Source of the DNA: Porphyra umbilicalis
Taxonomy: Eukaryota; Rhodophyta; Bangiophyceae; Bangiales; Bangiaceae
DNA: 64,000 bases
Direction: 5' to 3'
Assembly: GCA_002049455.2 (NCBI GenBank)
Contig: KV918808.1
Coordinates: forward strand, 248,001-312,000
Position numbers and translations under genes: made by a program
Shown here: positions 45,701 through 57,302 of the stretch, piece by piece
How the letters are laid out: the number at the start of each line of letters is the position of its first letter
Numbering within the stretch: position 1 is the stretch's first letter
Notes under the pieces: model-generated
Seen by the model: only the letters and a program-made list of their open reading frames with translations
Told to the model about the DNA's origin: nothing
The model's database searches: none

Positions 45701-46632
45701 GAGCCCGTGTCATCTGGCACATCCCAGCACGACGTTCGTGCTTCAGCACGTCTTCTTATTGGCTCCTCCATCTGAGTCGGCTGACAAAGGAACCACACAC
45801 TGTACACCAGGCATGATGTGTGACATTTGGCAGCCACGAATCAGTCAGCTGCGCTCGTGTTCAGTGAAGAGGCCGCCGGGCATTCCAGCGACGCTGATCA
45901 TCTCTGACTTGTGACCCGGAGGCGCCTTCCCGCGCCTAGCTGCCTAGCGGTTGCTGAAAGTGGGCCGAATCGCTCCACTTGTAGCCTGCTTTCAGGCGGG
46001 CCACAAGTCGTAGAACTTGGGAGCCGTCTGGGAATGGCGAGGGTGTGCAGAGTGCCAATGAAATGGCCCCTGAGGCCTCGATTTTCCTGGGTTTTGATCG
46101 ACTTGTAGCCTGCTTCAGAGGTGGGCTACACGACGCGAAATCCGGTCGCCGTCTCGAGCCGTCTCGAGCCGTCTCGAGTACCTGACATGCAGACTTGTAG
46201 CCCACGTTTCGGCCGGCCTGGCACAGGCCGGGCTGCGGCCGGGCTCCATTTTGGGCTCCGGACCTCCGTTTTGGCCCCATAGTACGGAAATCGGGCCCCA
46301 GTACGCCCCAGTACCCCCCAAGTAGGGTGGTACACATTCCCGACGATGGATTCAGACAGGGTTATAAGTTCATGTTGAATCTACAGAGGGTTCGATGAAT
46401 CAGGTTGATTTCAAGAAACGAACCAATCCAAACGACAAACGACTTGGTTGTATTTATGACTAATTTTTTCGGGCAGACAGGAGCTTTCGTTGACCACTTC
46501 AAATTGGTCAGCCAGGTGGTTCGGCGCTGTGCGGCCGCTCTGACTGCCTCGTTGCCATACCCCCTGCAGGTCAGTCGCGCTGAGATTCCTGCTCCCAGAC
46601 CCTCCTTCATGACAACTGTTGCCAATCGGCTA
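42792..46632. other. Intergenic; GC island then AT-richer valley with small repeats
   Basis: 42.8-43.7 kb is GC-rich with open frames on both strands, none recognised; it may carry the promoter of the Cys-rich gene. From 43.76 kb GC falls. Bases 44043-44088 repeat ATACCCATTATAT. At 45977-46010 and 46105-46135 there are diverged copies beginning CTTGTAGCCTGCTT. At about 46149-46180 CCGTCTCGAG is tandemly repeated three times. Confidence 0.4.
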
Positions 46633-47075
46633 TTGCTGATCCCCCAATTCTGTCCTCATCGACCAGGAACGGTTCCCGGCGGTAAGGTTCTTGTGGAACT
46701 GGCCATCTATTGGTTAAACGCAGCCGTAAGCAGCTGCTCAGCACGAATCTGAGACGGCCTATTGGCTCTCCCACCGCCACTTCCGTGCAGAACCGAGATC
46801 CTTCTTTTTCTTGAGATTTTCTTCCGATCCCTTCCGTGTCAAGGGAGGAACCGGCCCGCAATCGTTGGGATATCGAGATTTTCTGGGAGATACGCACAAA
46901 TGTGCAGAAAAACGAAGGCGTCGATTGTGCGATTGGGGGCCGTACGGGCACATTCTGTAAAGATCGGGCCAGACATGCACTGCTGTCGGGCTGCTCGACC
47001 AATGAGAGATCTGCATTCATTGCCGTTCCACTACCGTTCCGAGGCGATGAGGACAGAATTGGGGGATCAGCAATA
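46631..47075. mobile_element. MITE with 29-bp perfect inverted ends and TA duplication
   Basis: Element 46633-47073 (441 bp) is flanked by TA on both sides (46631-46632, 47074-47075). Both ends start TTGCTGATCCCCCAATTCTG inward and are identical as reverse complements for 29 bases, with weaker similarity beyond (GGAACGGT in both). TA duplication plus inverted ends points to the Tc1/mariner-type group. No transposase is encoded, so it would have moved in trans. Confidence 0.82.
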
Positions 47076-48757
47076 TGTAGCACCCTATGCGCTGAGTACG
47101 TAGATCGATTCATCTGCTGTCAACGTGTGCGTGAATCATAGCCTTTTTGGCTGGAGGATGAATGGGTCGTGGTCGCACCCAGGATTGCGTGAAGTGCAGC
47201 AAGCTGCTTCTCGGACAAAGGGGCATCCTCTCGCCCTCAACGCCCCGTCTATACGTATCAGTGTTTGGTCCTTTCTGTTTGGTCCCCCCGTCTCCGTTAC
47301 TGCGCGGAGGCCCAGTCGGTTGGCAACGTCGTCGCCCTGGCATCGGCTCGTACCATTCGTTTGGATTGTGTCGCGGTGGTGGGGCAGGCAAGCAGGGCTC
47401 TGTCGCCGGGACTGCAGCAGGCCTGCTATGCGCACGCAAAATCGGCTTGGCGACTCAACTCGATGGAGCTCGAGTCAGACAACCCAACTTCCCTAAGCAC
47501 AATCTCAACTTCATTAAACGTGGCATAGTAAGTATTACGCGGAACAAGTATGCCCTTTGACATGTTGCGTTCAACCTGAACGCTCCAGTGTTCAAGTGAA
47601 TCAAGTTGAATTCCGTTCATGTTTGGCAAACCAAACCGAACGCTGACAACCCTGGATTCAGACAAGGTTCCCCAATCTTTTACAAATTATCACGAGGCCT
47701 GCAAAGTGCGCCACCCTCTTATACAAGTGAGCAATGGCTGTACTCTTTTGCAGACATCTGCTTTTCTGTCACTTTCTTCTTAAGTACGGCGCGAGTGCTG
47801 GTACATGACAAAATATATTCAGCAGCTTCTCATACTTTTAATAGAACTTCTTGGTCATTGGGGTTGGGCCGGTTCTCCAATCTCGTCGCGCCCCTTCGCG
47901 ACCTCGGAAAGCAAGAGGGTGTAACTGCACGTCCCCACTTGGTCCAAGCAAACTCGCCCTCGGCCAATGGCGTGTCGCCTTCCGAATATGGCTCATAGGT
48001 GGGATTTATGGCTTGTTTCAAGTACCCGAAAGCTCCTCTGGACTTCTGTGTCCCGCCTGTACGCAGAACCAGAACATTGTTCCAACGGCACCACGCTCGT
48101 CTCCTTGCTCCCCCCCCCCCCGCGTCGTTGCCGCCCTCGTCTCCCCCCCTTTTGGATTGTCCCCCCCCCCCCACCCCCCGCCGCCCCCGTCTCCCCCCCC
48201 TTTTGATTGTCCGCCCCCACCCCCGCCCTCCAGGTCCCCAGCGTCCCTGATGACTGTTCCTCTACCCCTACTCAGCAACGTCGTAGTCCCCCACCGCCCC
48301 GACGCACACGTCTGCACTCACGCAGGCGACTGTGACGCAAGACGCGTTGACAGGGCAGTCAGGCCCGTTCGCATTTCCAGCCTCGCTTGGTATAACGTTA
48401 TATAAACGCTCTCTGAGCTGCGAAATGAGCTTGTGGCTTTGATCTACGCGAAGCATGAAGTAGATACTTACGCTCACAACTTCTATTAAGGCCACTTCAG
48501 GACACACTACCACTCTCGCCCAGCCAGTTGCCGCCTATTGAAGCACTCACTACACACAGTCTGCTTTTCCCCGTGCGTCAGGCAGGCCTGCCGCTATGGA
48601 CCCCTCCTCCCTTCTAAGGTGTGGTCAGTTTGTGACTACAGTTGCAGGCGCGGTGTACTCACATACAGGTATCCTTTCCACGCGCCCTTAACACCCCCGT
48701 CGCCATGTCTCCTTTTCCGACGTCCAGGCTGGCTACGGCCTGCACTTTGAGCACGCT
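47076..48757. other. Intergenic; C-rich microsatellite-like tract
   Basis: No gene supported. Bases 48105-48235 carry imperfect copies of GTCTCCCCCCCTTTTGATTGTC separated by C runs. The sequence TGGATTCAGACA-GGTT occurs at about 46348 and 47658 in the same orientation. Confidence 0.4.
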
Positions 48758-48792
48758 ATGCGCATGTCTACCGATGCCTTCTACGACCTAGT
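48721..48792 (+). other. Possible gene fragment at left edge of the satellite
   Basis: After a pyrimidine-rich TCCGACGTCCAG (possible splice acceptor) the plus strand reads AGYGLHFEHAMRMSTDAFYD and LVAS straight into the first satellite unit. The F-x(4)-MRMST-x-AF-x-DL spacing resembles the helix that precedes the catalytic domain of many eukaryotic transposases, but the match is short. The satellite may have expanded inside such a gene. Confidence 0.25.
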
Positions 48793-51700
48793 TGCAAGCT
48801 GCACGACATGCAAGCGTCGCGGCCGAGCGGCCGCAAGAATGCGGGCAAGTCGCGTTTTCGGTTTCTGTAGACAGGTGGTGTCTACGGACGTGCGCGGGAC
48901 GGCCGTGACGGCCCAATACACGATGGGTGCGCGATTTGCCACGCTCACGGCAATGTGTCGACACGGTGCAAGCTGCACCACATGCAAGCGTCGCGGCCGA
49001 GCCGCCGCAAGAATGCGGGCAAGTCGCGTTTTTGGTTTCTGTAGACAGGTGGTGTCTACGGACTTGCGCGGGACGGCCGTGACGGCCCAATACACGGTGG
49101 CTGCGCGATTTGCCGCGCTCACGGCAATGTGTCGACACGGTGCAAGCTGCACGACATGCAAGCGTCGCGGCCGAGCGGCCGCAAGAATGCGGGCAAGTCG
49201 CGTTTTTGGTTTCTGTAGACAGGTGGTGTCTACGGACTTGCGCGGGACGGCCGTGACGGCCCAATACACGGTGGCTGCGCGATTTGCCACGCTCACGGCA
49301 GTGTGTCGACACGGTGCAAGCTGCACCACATGCAAGCGTCGCGGCCGAGCGGCCGCAAGAATGCGGGCAAGTCGCGTTTTTGGTTTCTGTAGACAGGTGG
49401 TGTCTACGGACTTGCGTGGGACGGCCGTGACGGCCCAATACACGGTAGCTGCGCGATTTGCCACGGTCACGGCAATGTGTCGACACGGTGCAAGCTGCAC
49501 CACATGCAAGCGTCGCGGCCGAGCGGCCGCAAGGATGCGGACAAGTCGCGTTTTTGGTTTCTGTAGACAGGTGGTGTCTACGGACTTGCGCGGGACGGCC
49601 GTGACGGCCCAATACACGGTGGCTGCGCGATTTGCCACGCACACGGCAATGTGTCGGCACGGTGCAAGCTGCACCACATGCAAGCGTCGCGGCCGAGCGG
49701 CCGCAACAACGCGGCCAAGTCGCGTTTTTGGTTTCTGTAGACAGGTGGTGTCTACGGACTTGCGCGGGACGGCCGTGACGGCCCAATACACGGTGGCTGC
49801 GCGATTTGCCGCGCTCACGGCAATGTGTCGACACGGTGCAAGCTGCACCACATGCAAGCGTCGCGGCCGAGCGGCCGCAAGAATGCGGGCAAGTCGCGTT
49901 TTTGGTTTCTGTAGACAGGTGGTGTCTACGGACTTGCGCGGGACGGCCGTGACGGCCCAATACACGGTGGCTGCGCGATTTGCCACGCTCACGGCAGTGT
50001 GTCGACACGGTGCAAGCTGCACCACATGCAAGCGTCGCGGCCTAGCGGCCGCAAGAATGCGGGCAAGTCGCGTTTTTGGTTTCTGTAGACAGGTGGTGTC
50101 TACGGACTTGCGTGGGACGGCCGTGACGGCCCAATACACGGTAGCTGCGCGATTTGCCACGGTTACGGCAATGTGTCGACACGGTGCAAGCTGCACCACA
50201 TGCAAGCGTCGCGGCCGAGCGGCCGCAAGAATGCGGGCAAGTCGCGTTTTTGGTTTCTGTAGACAGGTGGTGTCTACGGACTTGCGCGGGACGGCCGTGA
50301 CGGCCCAATACACGGTGGCTGCGCGATTTGCCACGCTCACGGCAATGTGTCGACACGGTGCAAGCTGCACCACATGCAAGCGTCGCGGCCGAGCGGCCGC
50401 AACAACGCGGCAAGTCGCGTTTTTGGTTTCTGTAGACAGGTGGTGTCTACGGACATGCGCGGGACGGCCGTGACGGCCCAATACACGGTGGCTGCGCGAT
50501 TTGCCACGCTCACGGCAATGTGTCGACACGGTGCAAGCTGCACCACATGCAAGCGTCGCGGCCGAGCGGCCGCAAGAATGCGGGCAAGTCGCGTTTTTAG
50601 TTTCTGTAGACAGGTGGTGTCTACGGACTTGCGCGGGACGGCCGTGACGGCCCAATACACGGTGGCTGCGCGATTTGCCACGCTCACGGCAATGTGTCGA
50701 CACGGTGCAAGCTGCACGACATGCAAGCGTCGCGGCCGAGCGGCCGCAAGAATGCGGGCAAGTCGCGTTTTTGGTTTCTGTAGACAGGTGGTGTCTACGG
50801 ACTTGCGCGGGACGGCCGTGACGGCCCAATACACGGTGGCTGCGCGATTTGCCACGCTCACGGCAATGTGTCGAACGGTGCAAGCTGCACCACATGCAAG
50901 CGTCGCGGCCGAGCGGCCGCAAGAATGCGGGCAAGTCGCGTTTTTGGTTTCTGTAGACAGGTGGTGTCTACGGACTTGCGCGGGACGGCCGTGACGGCCC
51001 AATACACGGTGGCTGCGCGATTTGCCACGCTCACGGCAATGTGTCGACACGGTGCAAGCTGCACCACATGCAAGCGTCGCGGCCGAGCGGCCGCAAGAAT
51101 GCGGGCAAGTCGCGTTTTTGGTTTCTGTAGACAGGTGGTGTCTACGGACTTGCGCGGGACGGCCGTGACGGCCCAATACACGGTGGCTGCGCGATTTGCC
51201 ACGCTCACGGCAATGTGTCGACACGGTGCAAGCTGCACCACATGCAAGCGTCGCGGCCGAGCGGCCGCAAGAATGCGGGCAAGTCGCGTTTTTGGTTTCT
51301 GTAGACAGGTGGTGTCTACGGACTTGCGCGGGACGGCCGTGACGGCCCAATACACGGTGGCTGCGCGATTTGCCACGCTCACGGCAATGTGTCGACACGG
51401 TGCAAGCTGCACCACATGCAAGCGTCGCGGCCGAGCGGCCGCAAGAATGCGGGCAAGTCGCGTTTTTGGTTTCTGTAGACAGGTGGTGTCTACGGACTTG
51501 CGCGGGACGGCCGTGACGGCCCAATACACGGTGGCTGCGCGATTTGCCACGCTCACGGCAATGTGTCGACACGGTGCAAGCTGCACCACATGCAAGCGTC
51601 GCGGCCGAGCGGCCGCAAGAATGCGGGCAAGTCGCGTTTTTGGTTTCTGTAGACAGGTGGTGTCTACGGACTTGCGCGGGACGGCCGTGACGGCCCAATA

Positions 51701-53085
51701 CACGGTGGCTGCGCGATTTGCCACGCTCACGGCAATGTGTCGACACGGTGCAAGCTGCACCACATGCAAGCGTCGCGGCCGAGCGGCCGCAAGAATGCGG
51801 GCAAGTCGCGTTTTTGGTTTCTGTAGACAGGTGGTGTCTACGGACTTGCGCGGGACGGCCGTGACGGCCCAATACACGGTGGCTGCGCGATTTGCCACGC
51901 TCACGGCAATGTGTCGACACGGTGCAAGCTGCACCACATGCAAGCGTCGCGGCCGAGCGGCCGCAAGAATGCGGGCAAGTCGCGTTTTTGGTTTCTGTAG
52001 ACAGGTGGTGTCTACGGACTTGCGCGGGACGGCCGTGACGGCCCAATACACGGTGGCTGCGCGATTTGCCACGCTCACGGCAATGTGTCGACACGGTGCA
52101 AGCTGCACCACATGCAAGCGTCGCGGCCGAGCGGCCGCAAGAATGCGGGCAAGTCGCGTTTTTGGTTCTGTAGACAGGTGGTGTCTACGGACTTGCGCGG
52201 GACGGCCGTGACGGCCCAATACACGGTGGCTGCGCGATTTGCCACGCTCACGGCAATGTGTCGACACGGTGCAAGCTGCACCACATGCAAGCGTCGCGGC
52301 CGAGCGGCCGCAAGAATGCGGGCAAGTCGCGTTTTTGGTTTCTGTAGACAGGTGGTGTCTACGGACTTGCGCGGGACGGCCGTGACGGCCCAATACACGG
52401 TGGCTGCGCGATTTGCCACGCTCACGGCAATGTGTCGACACGGTGCAAGCTGCACCACATGCAAGCGTCGCGGCCGAGCGGCCGCAAGAATGCGGGCAAG
52501 TCGCGTTTTTGGGTTCTGTAGACAGGTGGTGTCTACGGACTGCGCGGGACGGCCGTGACGGCCCAATACACGGTGGCTGCGCGATTTGCCACGCTCACGG
52601 CCATTTGTCGACACGGTGCAAGCTGCACCACATGCGAGCGTCGCGGCCGAGCAGCCGCAAGAATGCGGGCAAGTCGCGTTTTTGGTTTCTGCAGACAGGT
52701 GGTGTCTACGGACTTGCGCGGGACGGCCGTGACGGCCCAATACACGGTGGCTGCGCGATTTGCTACCCTCACGGCAATGTGTCGACACGGTGCAAGCTGC
52801 ACCACGTGCAAGCGTCGCGGCCGAGCGGCCGCAAGAATGCGGGCCAGTCGCGTTTTTGGTTTCTGTAGACGGGTGGTGTCTACGGACTTGCGTGGAACGG
52901 CCATGACGGCCCAATACACGGTGGCTGCGCGATTTGCCACGCTCACGGCAATGTGTCGACACGGTGCAAGCTGCACCACATGCAAGCGTCGAGGCCGAGC
53001 GGCCGCAAGAATGCGGGCCAGTCGCGTTTTTGGTTTCTGTAGACAGGTGGTGTCTACGGACTTGCGTGGGACGGCCGTGACGGCC
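48793..53085. repeat. Satellite array, 174-bp unit, about 24.7 copies
   Basis: Head-to-tail copies of a GC-rich 174-bp unit; for example, the string GTCGACACGG ends at 48966, 49140, 49314 and 49488. Each unit contains short palindromes (GTGTCGACAC, GCGGCCGAGCGGCCGC, a TGTAGACA..GTGTCTAC dyad). Units at about 50880-52160 are nearly identical; those at both edges are more diverged, the pattern left by unequal crossing-over. Near the left end variants recur every four units (696 bp), a higher-order repeat. Because 174 is divisible by 3, three frames stay open over long distances, but single-base deletions at about 50410, 50873, 52166 and 52540 break every frame, so I do not call a protein. Monomer length is in the nucleosomal range typical of centromeric satellites. 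Confidence 0.97.
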
Positions 53086-53195
53086 GTGGGAGTGGACACG
53101 ATCGTCCAGGAAGTGAAGAAAAAGTACCGGGCTATCAAGGGCGGCTCGAGTGCCGTCTACAAACAGGCGGCCGTCGACTACCCGAAGCCTAAGTG
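53086..53195 (+). other. Possible 3' gene fragment abutting the satellite
   Basis: Where the last satellite unit breaks off inside GACGGCC, an open frame continues VGVDTIVQEVKKKYRAIKGG, then SSAVYKQAAVDYPKPK and a stop at 53195, followed by a T-rich stretch. It looks like a genuine Lys-rich C-terminus rather than repeat. With the fragment at the left edge it suggests a gene whose middle was replaced or filled by satellite. No family recognised. Confidence 0.3.
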
Positions 53196-54296
53196 AGGCG
53201 TGTAAAACTTTCTTTTTTTGTATATTTCACTTGTCCCTTTCTTCGTTCCGGCCCCATCGGGTTTGCTACATGGTACCATTGGTTCTGAGCGCCCAGCCCA
53301 CAGGATAGACCTGGCATGCACGCTCTGCGAACATTATGGCGCTGGCCTGAGCGCCTCTTCAACCCACCGTTCCACGAGACCATATTTTTCTACTGTTTAT
53401 TTCTCTGCTCACTCCACTCCCCCCCCCCCCCAGTTTGAGCCTACAGCCCAAAGAAATACGCCCTCAGAACGAAGGCACTCTACTCGAGACTATGACATAC
53501 GAGCCATTTGTAGCTGGCAGTTGGGATGTGGCCTAGCGTTTGCGGGCGCGACGTCGACAGTGCGGTGGTGGCGGGAGGACTCGTTCCGCACCGGGGCGGG
53601 CTGCAGTCAGTTTTTAATAGTGAGGCCGGGGGTACCTGGGGTGGCGAACATGGTAGCGACTGCGCGGTCCCCTCGTCATTATTATGGATCCTCACGTTGT
53701 ATGTCACGTTGGGTGACGGCGCCAGAGAGGGCCAACTCCCTGGTGCTCACGCGCCCCTCGACAGGCCAGCAGTCATGGCCCCTCTGGCGGCCTGACCGGA
53801 GCCCTGCCCCATTGTGGACCATTGAGTAAAGGGGTTCTGGCACCTGTCACAGAAATCCATACTCACCAGAGTCGCACGCGACGTGTGACCCGTCTTTTGA
53901 CGAAGAGTGGCTGGCTAAAGCCAATTTTTGGGAACGATGGCATCGATCGTGAGGTAGTCTCAAACATGGTAACTGAAGAAATTTTGGACACCGCCGCAAG
54001 TGGTCTTCAGGAGGGGAAATAGCTTACGACAGGGTCGGAAAAAAAGGGTGCTACTGTCGGAGCGATCGTGCAGCGTGTGCTGTTGAGAGCGGTTTGTCGG
54101 ATCCGCCGGGGGGGGTAAGAATGCTCAACTAAATATCATACGGGTAGGGTGGTGTGTCGTGTCTGGGGGCTGGTGTCTGTGTCAGGCACGCATCCAGCTG
54201 CCTTGTGGGCGTCTCAGGGAGGTCTGTGGTGCTGTCACCACAGCGCTCGCTGGCAGTTCGTCGTCATCTCATTGGCTGATTTGGTTTCACACGGCA
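53196..54296. other. Intergenic
   Basis: Moderate-GC sequence with a 12-C run near 53420. Short open frames, none with recognisable similarity or a good ATG start. Nothing further seen. Confidence 0.45.
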
Positions 54297-54430
54297 TACA
54301 GTGCGTTCTCGTTATACGAGAATCGTTTTCAAGAGAATATGGGTCGCGAGTCTTGCATTCCAGTCCGTGTAGGCCACTTTTATTCATATTGAGCTGAATC
54401 AGCTGTCTCTTGTAACGAGAACGCACTGTA
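54297..54430. mobile_element. Pogo/Tigger-like MITE, about 130 bp, TA-flanked
   Basis: Element 54299-54428 is flanked by TA on each side. Its ends are CAGTGCGTTCTCGTTATACG and, on the right, the complement CAGTGCGTTCTCGTTACAAG. The CAGT...TCGTTATA style of terminus with a TA duplication is characteristic of pogo-group Tc1/mariner elements. The palindrome extends four more bases on each side (GGCA..TGCC), which may be chance. No coding capacity. Confidence 0.7.
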
Positions 54431-54564
54431 TGCCCACGAATGTCATGTAAAATATTCCAGGCACGTGCGTGCCATACCCTGGCCTTCAGAGCAAACCCTG
54501 CAACGTCGGCCCCAAGTCATATTTGCGAAACGTGGCGCATTGTGGCGCAAACGTGTCTCATTAT

Positions 54565-54745
54565 TAAGGAAATGGGGCCGGAACGCTCCCGCATCAACGT
54601 CTCCGACCCCATTTAGGCATCATTTCGCCCAAAGCAAATGACGTAAGTACAACGCATATGTTGCTTTCAGAAATGGGGCCCGTGCCGGACCGACCCCATT
54701 CCCGACCGGAAATGGGGTCGGACCGAAGCCGACCCCATTCTTCTA
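54565..54745. repeat. Cluster of AAATGGGG(T/C)CGG palindromes
   Basis: AAATGGGGCCGGA and its complement TCCGACCCCATTT bracket 54567-54617. A second set of ATGGGGTCGG and CCGACCCCAT repeats fills 54670-54742. These look like terminal repeats of one or more degenerate short elements, but boundaries and target duplications are not clear. Confidence 0.5.
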
Positions 54746-55716
54746 TGCTCTCTCATTGGTCGAACGATTCGAAATAGTATAGAAGATAGCACGCTTAAGC
54801 GAGCAACGTGTGGGTCCACGATCAGCCCCGGTTTTTCACAGTCATTCAGAAACTAGAAATTGTCGATCTGGACCACTCCTCTCGAAAGCGGACCCACGGC
54901 TCGCGAGATATTTTGGTTACGGCGTGCACAGAGGGAAGCGCGTTGGATCTTTTTGCGCCTGCGTGGCTCCCACGCATCGCTCACAGAGCAATCTGAGAGG
55001 GGTGCGGCTGTCGACCCAGGGGTGCTGCGCCTGCGTAGGGCCTCCCTGGGGGCCCACGTGGAGGGAGGTCGTGGCGCGAGGGCGGCGCGGGCCGTCGACA
55101 GCGCCGCGTGGAGGGGCGAGATCGGGCCGGTCGCTGTGCCACAGCTATTGGGGCGCCCTGACAGGAGCCTGAGGGGGTCCTGCAGCCTGAATGGTCGCGC
55201 CTGGATGGGGGGGGCCGCGATCGGCACCGTTTGGAGGGGGGTGGCCGCCCAGCCACCGTGCATCAGTGGCAGGGGCGCCCGCACGAGCGCTGCCTGGGGG
55301 GGGTGGTGGCGGGGCATCCCGGCGTGCATCAGCGGTGGGGGGGTGCGCTGGGGTAGCTGTCCGCAGTGGTCGGCCGGACACGCCATTCAGAGGACGGCAC
55401 GGGCCGCCCGCTGATTGCCACCGCCGTCGTCACCCCCATCCCGCCGCCGCCGATTTTTGTCCACCCACCACACCCGTGAGCACGGCCGACGCGGCCCCTC
55501 CTCCATCGCGCCGGCCACGCGCTCTGCTCTCACCGCTGGGCTCCATCCCACTCCCCCCCCCTCCTCGATCTCGCTGGGCACGCGCGCTCCTCGCACCGCT
55601 CCTCCCCCCTCCCCCCCCCTCCTCCCTTTCCACGACGCACTAGGCGCCCCTGCTGTTGTTCCCCATTCCCACCCCGCGCCCCACGGGGTCCGGTCATCTG
55701 CGTCCCTGCCTTCAGT
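54746..55716. other. 5' flank of the Harbinger transposase
   Basis: GC-rich from about 55000, C/T-rich from 55410. No separate gene recognised. It should include one end of the Harbinger element, but I could not pick out its inverted repeat. Confidence 0.35.
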
Positions 55717-57302
55717 ATGGACGTCGAGGAGGAGGAGGTCTCGGCCACCGCCGCCCTGCTGGCCGAGGACGACGGCGCGGATGTTGCTGCTGTGGTGCAG
55801 GCGCACGTCAATGTGCTCATGGCGGTGCGCCGACGCGCGCGCGCCAAGAGCATCGCGCGACGATGGCTCTATCGTGGCTCCACCGCGGGGCGCCGTGGCA
55901 ACAAGCGCCGCGACTTTGCGGCCGGTGTGCACGCCATTTTGCGAGACTACTTCGGTGTTGGCGGTCTGCTTCCTATCTACGATGACCGGGACTTTGAGAC
56001 GCGGTTCCGTGTCCCCCGCGCCGTCTTTCGGCGTATCTATTTGGCTGTCAAGGACAAGCCTTTCTTCCAACAACGCATTAATGCGACGGGCAAGCTGCAA
56101 GCGCATCCACTGCAGAAGGTGGTGGCAGCCTTTCGCGTGATCGCCTACGGCGAGGCGGCCGACCGAGCGGACGAGTACGTGCGCCTGTCCCGGACGGTGA
56201 TCGCCAAGTCGACCAAGTCGCTGATGGAGTTTATTGTCAAGCGATGGGGACCTACCTACCTGCGACGACCGAACCAAGACGAGCTCAACACCATTATGGA
56301 GCGCAACAAGGAGCGCGGGATGCCGGGGTGCATGGGCTCCCTCGACTGTTGCCATTGGGAGTGGCACCAGTGCCCGACGGGGATGGCGGGGGCGTACCAG
56401 AGTCGCAAGGGCAAGAGGGGCATCGTCGTAGAAGCTGTGTGTCACGAGGACCCGGGGTGTGGCACCTGTTTGTAGGGGCCCCCGGCAGTCTTAACGACAT
56501 CAACGTCATGCAGCAGTCGCCGCTGTACCTGGACGTCACTGGCGGCCGGTGGCCGCCGCGCGGCACGCCCTTTACTATCAATGGCCGCACCCGCACGCTA
56601 CCCTACTACCTTGTCGACGGGATTTACCCGCGCTACGCTTTTCTGATGTCGCCGCACCCCAAGCCGTCCACCGAGGAGCAGACGACGTTCAACCGCCTCC
56701 AAGAGGCCATCCGGAAGGACGTGGAGCGGCTGTTTGGCGTATTGATGAAGCACTTTCATGTTGCGCTCCACCCTGGGCGCTACCGCTCTGTGTCGCAGCT
56801 AGTGACGACCTACAAGGCCATTTGCATTCTGCACAACATGTGTGTGGAGAGTCGACGTAGCAACTTTTTGAGTCGCCGTCGACGTGCGGCGGGGGGTGAT
56901 GATGGGACTAACTGTGGCGTAGGTGGCGATGCTGGCGGCGGGTCAGATGGTGGGGAAGGACAGAGCGGTGGGGCACCAGCTGGCGGCACTGCTGCCGCCG
57001 GGGCACTTGCACCTGGCGGCGGCAGCGGCGGTGGCGTCGGCGGTGTTATTGCTGCCGCCGGGGCTCCAGCACCTGGCGGTGGCGTCGGCGGCGTCGCTGC
57101 GGCAATGGACAACATTGACGCCGTCGGCAACGCGCCTCCTGCTCTTAATCCTGACGCCCACCCGCCTGCCGCCGGCATGGCTGCCATTTTTGATGCTTGG
57201 GCTGAGACGCAGAACGTGGAGGAGAACGAGTGCTTGCGAGCCGACCTGACTGCGGACATTTATCGCGACCGAGGCGAACTGCTTGCCCCGTACGTTGGGT
57301 GA
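55717..57302 (+). mobile_element. PIF/Harbinger transposase (DDE nuclease), one frameshift
   Basis: Starts MDVEEEEVSATAALLAEDDG. After a basic region come DFETRFRVPRAVFRRIYLAV and a helical domain, then the DDE nuclease of the plant-transposon-protein type: MPGCMGSLDCCHWEWHQCPT (first catalytic Asp), KRGIVVEAVCHEDPG, VWHLFVGAPGSLNDINVMQQ (second Asp), YYLVDGIYPRYAFLM, AIRKDVERLFGVLMKHFHVA (catalytic Glu) and TTYKAICILHNMCVESRR. A Gly/Ala-rich tail with short repeats precedes IFDAWAETQNVEENECLRAD and a stop at 57302. A GGGG run at 56454-56457 is one base short of what conservation predicts, so the frame breaks between CHEDPG and VWHLF; otherwise the gene looks complete, about 528 residues. The Myb-like partner protein usual for this superfamily was not identified with confidence nearby, nor were the element ends. 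Confidence 0.88.

Noticed and set aside
48758-52962. Very long protein frames across the satellite on both strands (up to about 700 codons)
   Set aside because: They exist because the 174-bp unit is a multiple of 3 and lacks stops in three frames; single-base deletions in some units break each frame and no known domain appears.
48793-53085. CRISPR-like direct repeats
   Set aside because: Units abut without variable spacers, are 174 bp long, and the genome is eukaryotic.
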